Made by a program: the position numbers and the translations under genes
Source of the DNA: Aquimarina atlantica
GTDB taxonomy: Bacteria; Bacteroidota; Bacteroidia; Flavobacteriales; Flavobacteriaceae
DNA length: 64,000 nucleotides
Assembly (NCBI RefSeq): GCF_000626715.1
Contig: NZ_AQRA01000004.1
Location: 248,001 to 312,000 of the forward strand
Direction: 5' to 3'
In this document: positions 59,143-64,000 of the stretch, one piece after another
Layout: each line of letters starts with the position of its first letter
Position numbering within the stretch: position 1 is the first letter of the stretch
Notes under the pieces: model-generated
What the model was told of the DNA's origin: nothing
Seen by the model: only the letters and a program-made list of their open reading frames with translations
Databases searched by the model: none

Positions 59143-61797
59143 CTATCTTTTGTAAAATATTTTAGTAATATTACTTTCTAAAGAATCCATATATTGTAAT
59201 TTAATAATATATGCTCCTTTAGATAAATTAGATACATCTAGTAATTTTTGATTTTTATAGTCTACTATTTTTTCACCATATATATTATAAATAGTTATAA
59301 CAAAATCCTTATCCAAAACATGGTTTTCTATTTGTAATTGATCTTTGGCAGGATTAGGGAATATTTTCACATTCAATGTTTTCTCCATGTTATTTTGAGT
59401 AGAAGACGATACGGTGGTATTTTGACAATATGCTGCCTCCTGATAAGGTGCAATCGAAATAGTTTTATATACTGGTTTCTTATAATAGTCTGTTATTTTA
59501 GAAGCTAACCATTGGTCATCATCTCCATTCGTACCAATAGGAGCTATCCCAGTGGTAGATCCTCCACCCCATAAAATTGTAAAGACATTCATATCTGCCA
59601 ATTTTTGCATGTTAGATGTGCTCCAATCATATCCATTATCATTACTCAAATGTTCTCCAATATTTTTGGCTGCATAATGTGGTTGTGTTAACACTATCTT
59701 TTTTAAATCCGGATGTATCTTATTAAGATCTGTTCCTATCCTTTGATCTCCCAAAAAAAATGGAGCCGAAGCCGAAGAATGATTAGCAATATCAAAATTG
59801 ATAATATTCTCATCTGCAGTTGGCATATGTCCTCCAGGGATTTGCCATAGCATTATAGGAGCATTTCCTATTCGTTCTGCTATTTCTTTGCAAAAGATCA
59901 AATATTTGTTCCAATGTTTTGCTGCCCATGCATAACTATCTATAGAAACAGGCCCAAAGCAATCTCTTTCATATCTATCAAAAGCTATAAAATCTGGTTT
60001 CCAATCTCCTGTGTATAGTTCTAAATCATTCATAAAATCTGCTACTTCTATAGCTTCACTTACGGGGTCATTATATTCATTTGCATTTTTATATACCCAA
60101 CGAGCAGACCCTGCAGACCAAACATTTTGTTGGTATCCAAATGGGATTTTACATTCTCCCACATGATGAATCAAAAAGTTTATGGATTGAAAATAACCTT
60201 TTAAATTATCTGAAAAAGAAGGAAGGTTATCGATACTCAAATTTTCATCTTTAAAAGCTTTTTTAATGTCTTGATTTACATTAATCTTTATTGTTCTTAT
60301 ATTATGGTCGTTTCCGAAAACTACATCTTGTTGAATCGCTCCTATTAGATCTGGACTTATTACAAAAGCTCCAGGATTAGGGTGATCTGCATCTTCATAA
60401 CTTAGCATTACTTTAATCTCTTGAATCAAATTTCTATAATGAAAATATAAATTTTGATTTTCGGTCATATCTTTTATAGCTTCTCCTGATCCGCCTCCAC
60501 TAGCATTAGCAGTATAATGAACCATTACAGGAAGTATTTTCCCTTCTTGATTAGCTTCTAACCGTCGTGCTTGCTTAATTGTATTTATGGTAGCTGTCAT
60601 ATCAGGAATTTTACCTCTATCTCCAGCACCATCAATACCAGAGTACTTAAACAAAGCACTTAAAGGAGATTTTTTTAAACCTTCATCAATGTCAGAAGCG
60701 GCGCTAGTTATGGTACCATGTGACAGATATTTAGGAAAGCCTTTTACTGTAAATTCTTTTATGGGATAATTTACGAAGGAAACATTTAATTGGTTAGGTT
60801 TACCAATCGATATAGTTATATTATTATCATATCTTGGTACATATATAATATCTTTAATTGTATCGGTATAAGAAGAGATAGTTACAGAGTAACTTCCTTC
60901 CATAAACTTAGTTATCGTATTACTACCTTCTACAATTTTTTCGTTTTTAGTAACATCATTTATGTCTTTATTTTTTAAATCAATTGTTGTAGAAACTCCA
61001 TTAGGAAGTCCATTTACATTAACAATTAGATTTTCTGTTTTTATAGTCGATTTAGTATACGGTACAGAAATTGCATTATTGGTATCTGACGGCAAAAAAG
61101 ATAACGGTGATGTCTTAGAATACTTACTTTTATAAACGGTATTACCCGAAATAAAATCATTTGCCCATATTTGATATTGTTTATTAATTCTCAATAAACT
61201 AGTATTCGTAGTAGTAATGGTTTTGGTTACTTGAGTATCAAATTCATTATTTTTATAAGTAACCTCAACAACATTAGAATCATTACCCGTTACCGTAGTA
61301 GTTACGTTTACAAATAATGAAGGATCTCCATTTTCTGGATAGAATCGAACAGCATCTGCCAAACTCTCGTAAGACAATGTTACTGTTTTTAGATTAATCT
61401 TGGCTTTAAAGCTTTCGTTAGAAGATAATTTATAATCTACCCAAGATTCGTCTGAAAGTTCTATGTCAATAGTATTACGATATTGGTCTCCATTTGGAGA
61501 AGACTTCATACTTACAGTTTTTGGATAAGATATACTTCCGTTAGGAACAAAGTTTACCAAACCAGGTACTGCATCTGATAGAAATTGAATTTTAGAATTT
61601 TTAACACTGATATCATTTTGACCAGTGTTTTTCACTTCAATAACAAGGTATACATCTCCCCATGACTGTGGTGAAAAATCCATTTTTAATTGGTGTTCTG
61701 TTGTTTCTCCACTATAATTTCTGATAAACGTTTGTGAATAAACAAAAAAGTTAACCAGCAAAAACGTGGTGAGTAAAAATTTGAGTTTGTGTCTCAT
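59143..61797 (-). CDS. Large secreted protein with T9SS sorting domain, putative carbohydrate-active
   Basis: An 884-residue protein starting at the ATG at 61797 (MRHKLKFLLTTFLLVNFFV). Signal peptide, then a CBM-like beta domain (~30-150; MDFSPQSWGDVYLVIEVKNT) and two further Ig-like regions. A TIM-barrel-like region follows (~390-770), with VMVHYTANASGGG, FIAFDRYERDCFGP and APIMLWQIPGGHMP, which could hold carboxylate catalysts. The last ~80 residues are the Por secretion domain (VKIFPNPAKDQLQIENH, GAYIIKLQYM). It is exported by the type IX system. I cannot place it in a known GH family. Confidence 0.7.
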   Translation of the reverse strand: MRHKLKFLLTTFLLVNFFVYSQTFIRNYSGETTEHQLKMDFSPQSWGDVYLVIEVKNTGQNDISVKNSKIQFLSDAVPGLVNFVPNGSISYPKTVSMKSSPNGDQYRNTIDIELSDESWVDYKLSSNESFKAKINLKTVTLSYESLADAVRFYPENGDPSLFVNVTTTVTGNDSNVVEVTYKNNEFDTQVTKTITTTNTSLLRINKQYQIWANDFISGNTVYKSKYSKTSPLSFLPSDTNNAISVPYTKSTIKTENLIVNVNGLPNGVSTTIDLKNKDINDVTKNEKIVEGSNTITKFMEGSYSVTISSYTDTIKDIIYVPRYDNNITISIGKPNQLNVSFVNYPIKEFTVKGFPKYLSHGTITSAASDIDEGLKKSPLSALFKYSGIDGAGDRGKIPDMTATINTIKQARRLEANQEGKILPVMVHYTANASGGGSGEAIKDMTENQNLYFHYRNLIQEIKVMLSYEDADHPNPGAFVISPDLIGAIQQDVVFGNDHNIRTIKINVNQDIKKAFKDENLSIDNLPSFSDNLKGYFQSINFLIHHVGECKIPFGYQQNVWSAGSARWVYKNANEYNDPVSEAIEVADFMNDLELYTGDWKPDFIAFDRYERDCFGPVSIDSYAWAAKHWNKYLIFCKEIAERIGNAPIMLWQIPGGHMPTADENIINFDIANHSSASAPFFLGDQRIGTDLNKIHPDLKKIVLTQPHYAAKNIGEHLSNDNGYDWSTSNMQKLADMNVFTILWGGGSTTGIAPIGTNGDDDQWLASKITDYYKKPVYKTISIAPYQEAAYCQNTTVSSSTQNNMEKTLNVKIFPNPAKDQLQIENHVLDKDFVITIYNIYGEKIVDYKNQKLLDVSNLSKGAYIIKLQYMDSLESNITKIFYKR

Positions 61798-61950
61798 GAT
61801 GTTAAGTTTTAAAAGTATAAACATTTATATATTATTTATGAATACTTAACAAGATATAAATAGGTAAGAATGATATAAAAAAAAATATCTAAATGGTATA
61901 AAACAACACATTATCAGGCTATTTCTACTCATAAAACAGAATTCCTTTAA

Positions 61951-61984
61951 AAAAAATAGCATTCTTTTTAGAATGCTATTTTTT
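61951..61984. terminator. Bidirectional terminator
   Basis: AAAAAATAGCATTC (61951-61964) pairs perfectly with GAATGCTATTTTTT (61971-61984), with T-rich flanks on both strands. It ends the AAA ATPase gene at 62030. Confidence 0.8.
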
Positions 61985-62029
61985 ATATATTATTATTTAT
62001 CTGATTTCATTTTTTGAAATAATTTTAAA

Positions 62030-63493
62030 CTATAATCCACTTATATAACTCCCGTAAAGATCATTAAAATGAAATCCTTCTGATAATCTATGTTTACTTA
62101 GTTTTTTAAATTCTACCAATCCCCACAATAAGAATTCCATCATAAAATAACTTTCTTCTGCACTCATTTCGGGATGATATTCGTTAATCAGATTTTTGAG
62201 AGGTGTAATAGCATCTAGTTTCTCTTTATATTCTTTATCTGATATATCATCTAGTAATTCGAATCCACTCTCTTCGAAAAACCAATTTATCAGGTTTTGA
62301 TACGGGCTTTCATACCCCTCTTTTTCTAGTTTTTCGATTTTCGGAAAGTACTCGGGAAATAAAGTCTTAATCGCATCAGCAATTAAGGAATTTGCTACAG
62401 AGGCAGCTCCCTCCTGCTCTCCTTCATATACCAGTTCTACTTTACCGGTAATAGCAGGAATAACCCCTGTAAAATCACTTAATCGCAGTACCGTTTGATC
62501 ATCACCAGATCGTAATGCTCTGTATTCTGCCATACTTAACAAGTTTTCATAAGCAGTAATACTCATTCTGGCACTTATACCGCTTTTATGATCAATAAAC
62601 TCACTTTCTCTAGCCTGAAAACTAATCTGTTCTAACAAATCCTTTGCAATCTCTGGTACATAAACCAAATCAGACTGTCTCGAATCTAATTTAGCTTCTT
62701 GCTGGGTAATCGTTTTTGCTATTTCTACAGTTTTGGGATAGTGAGTAAGAATCTGTGAGCCTATTCTATCTTTCAAAGGGGTTACAATGCTTCCTCGATT
62801 TGTATAGTCTTCTGGATTTGCTGTAAACACAAATTGTATATCCAATGGTAATCGAAGTTTAAACCCTCTAATCTGGATATCCCCTTCTTGTAAAATATTA
62901 AATAATGCTACTTGTATACGAGCTTGTAAATCTGGCAATTCATTAATAACAAAAATACTTCGGTTTGCTCTGGGGATCATCCCAAAATGTATCACACGAT
63001 CATCTGCATAGCTTAATTTTAGATTTGCAGCTTTAATTGGATCTACATCTCCTATGATATCTGCTACAGTAACATCTGGAGTTGCTAATTTTTCTGCAAA
63101 CCGCTCTGATCTATGTAACCAACTAATGGGGGTATCATCACCTTTTTCTTCTATCAAGTTAGTGGCATACCTAGAAATAGGATGAAATGGATCATCACTA
63201 ATTTCTGATCCTTCTACAACAGGAACCCATTCGTCTAAAAGATTAATCATTTGTCTTGCTAAACGGGTTTTTGCCTGACCCCGTAATCCTAATAAATTAA
63301 TATTATGCCTAGAAAGAATTGCTCTTTCTAATTCGGGAATCACTGTATTTTCATAACCATGAATACCGGTAAAAGTATCTTCGTTATTACTAATCTTTGT
63401 TCTTAGATTATTTCTTAATTCATCTTTTATCGATATACTTTTATATCCAGATTTTTTTAATTCGCCTAATGTCTTTATATCTAAAATTTTCAT
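62030..63493 (-). CDS. MoxR/magnesium-chelatase-like AAA+ ATPase
   Basis: A 487-residue cytoplasmic AAA+ protein. Walker A is a variant, GLRGQAKTRLARQ (~68); Walker B is IFVINELPDLQ, with Asn-Glu in place of Asp-Glu (~186). Sensor regions are in FVFTANPEDYTNRG and PLKDRIGSQIL. The family remodels protein complexes together with a VWA-domain partner, and that partner is encoded directly upstream on the same strand. The C-terminal ~120 residues are a helical extension. Confidence 0.85.
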   Translation of the reverse strand: MKILDIKTLGELKKSGYKSISIKDELRNNLRTKISNNEDTFTGIHGYENTVIPELERAILSRHNINLLGLRGQAKTRLARQMINLLDEWVPVVEGSEISDDPFHPISRYATNLIEEKGDDTPISWLHRSERFAEKLATPDVTVADIIGDVDPIKAANLKLSYADDRVIHFGMIPRANRSIFVINELPDLQARIQVALFNILQEGDIQIRGFKLRLPLDIQFVFTANPEDYTNRGSIVTPLKDRIGSQILTHYPKTVEIAKTITQQEAKLDSRQSDLVYVPEIAKDLLEQISFQARESEFIDHKSGISARMSITAYENLLSMAEYRALRSGDDQTVLRLSDFTGVIPAITGKVELVYEGEQEGAASVANSLIADAIKTLFPEYFPKIEKLEKEGYESPYQNLINWFFEESGFELLDDISDKEYKEKLDAITPLKNLINEYHPEMSAEESYFMMEFLLWGLVEFKKLSKHRLSEGFHFNDLYGSYISGL

Positions 63494-63538
63494 CTTTTCT
63501 TTTTCGTACTTACAATTACTGCTATATTCAAAACGAGC

Positions 63539-64000
63539 TTATCCTCGTATCCTTTTTTTTCTATTCGTTTCGTAGTCTTCAAAAATCATTTCACCTAAAC
63601 CATTAAGACCCGTATAAAATGCTTTTCCTTGATTTGCATACGTAAACTCTCTTACAAACTGCATTAAATAAGGATCTTGTGCAATCATAAAGGTAGTTAT
63701 AGGGATATGTAATTTCCTGGCTTGTTGAGCCATCATATAACATTTACTTATGATATACCTGTCTAACCCATTACTATTTTTATAGTATTGTCCATCTGGC
63801 ATTCTTAAACAACTAGGTTTACCATCTGTAATCATAAAAATCTGCTTATTTGTATTACGCTTTCTTCGCAACATATCCATAGCCAGCTGCAAACCTGCTA
63901 CGGTATTCGTATGATATGGTCCTACCTGTAAGTAGGGTAAGTCTTTGATCGCAATTGGCCAAGCGTCATTACCAAAAACCAATATATCTAATGTATCTTT
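63539..64000 (-). CDS. VWA-domain protein, C-terminal part
   Basis: The frame continues past the right edge of the window; 153 residues are visible. They contain the second half of a von Willebrand factor A fold: DTLDILVFGNDAWP, TNTVAGLQLAMDML (threonine of the MIDAS), IFMITDGKPS (aspartate, DG) and HIPITTFMIAQD. It is the usual partner of MoxR-type ATPases, and the ATPase gene begins 45 nt after its stop. Start and N-terminal part lie outside the window. Confidence 0.85.
   Translation of the reverse strand, partial: KDTLDILVFGNDAWPIAIKDLPYLQVGPYHTNTVAGLQLAMDMLRRKRNTNKQIFMITDGKPSCLRMPDGQYYKNSNGLDRYIISKCYMMAQQARKLHIPITTFMIAQDPYLMQFVREFTYANQGKAFYTGLNGLGEMIFEDYETNRKKRIRG

Overview
The window is 64 kb of AT-rich bacterial DNA from a member of the Bacteroidota, most likely a marine Flavobacteriaceae of the Aquimarina/Kordia type. 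The evidence is the many TAnnTTTG promoter boxes (the Bacteroidetes -7 element), weak ribosome binding sites, a type IX secretion C-terminal sorting domain, an outer-membrane barrel receptor with a carboxypeptidase-like N-terminal domain, lipoprotein signals of the SCxx type, and LytTR-type regulators. The genus is inference. No rRNA, tRNA, CRISPR array, prophage or intact insertion sequence was found.

Region by region. 1-3.6 kb: the end of a ureohydrolase gene, an AraC regulator, an SRPBCC lipoprotein, a quinone-oxidoreductase-like enzyme, and a small secreted protein beside a decayed copy of itself. 3.6-8.4 kb: a structured leader with an intrinsic terminator, then a tightly overlapping four-gene operon (ClpP-like/M28 double peptidase, PLP dehydratase, ornithine cyclodeaminase homologue, aminotransferase) that looks built for amino-acid breakdown. 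8.4-10.8 kb: three tandem paralogous lipoproteins. 11-16 kb: threonine synthase, an ABM protein, a CPBP protease, a methyltransferase, a Crp/Fnr regulator and an unknown gene. 16-21.5 kb: an accessory region of five single-gene units (lipocalin-like lipoprotein, beta-lactamase-like hydrolase, acetolactate-decarboxylase-like lipoprotein, small lipoprotein, CPBP protease). Four units start with the same TATCTTTG box, several are bounded by matching inverted repeats, and they are interspersed with a repeated REP/terminator element and a 21-nt-period minisatellite. 21.5-32.2 kb: LytTR membrane regulator, Lnt-like nitrilase, WG-repeat lipoprotein, FAD monooxygenase behind an FNR-type box, C1-like peptidase, GNAT/YoaP protein, AraC regulator, metallophosphoesterase and small membrane proteins. 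32.2-41.2 kb: mostly single housekeeping or detoxification genes (GyrI-like, GrpB, M16 peptidase, azoreductase, VOC, barrel protein, LuxR-type regulator, ABC-F, YdeI-like). 41.2-45.6 kb: a LytTR/LytS two-component system divergent from an outer-membrane receptor. 45.7-52 kb: two amidohydrolases and an S10 carboxypeptidase. 52-54 kb: a Cys-rich peptide gene lying between two copies of the S10-end/pirin-start junction, then pirin. 54-59 kb: two paralogous SBP-hybrid histidine kinases and a DUF1853 protein. 59-64 kb: a large T9SS cargo protein and a MoxR-like ATPase/VWA pair cut by the window end.

The signals least explained by ordinary annotation are regulatory. (i) A 14-nt palindromic element, TTTCACTGAAAACA, lies exactly 26 nt upstream of a TAnnTTTG box in front of three unrelated exported-protein or peptide genes. 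(ii) Two TTGAT-N4-ATCAA boxes have identical geometry relative to the -7 box. (iii) The single-gene units at 16-20 kb behave like cassettes with complementary 5' and 3' ends. (iv) A leader-attenuator precedes the amino-acid operon.
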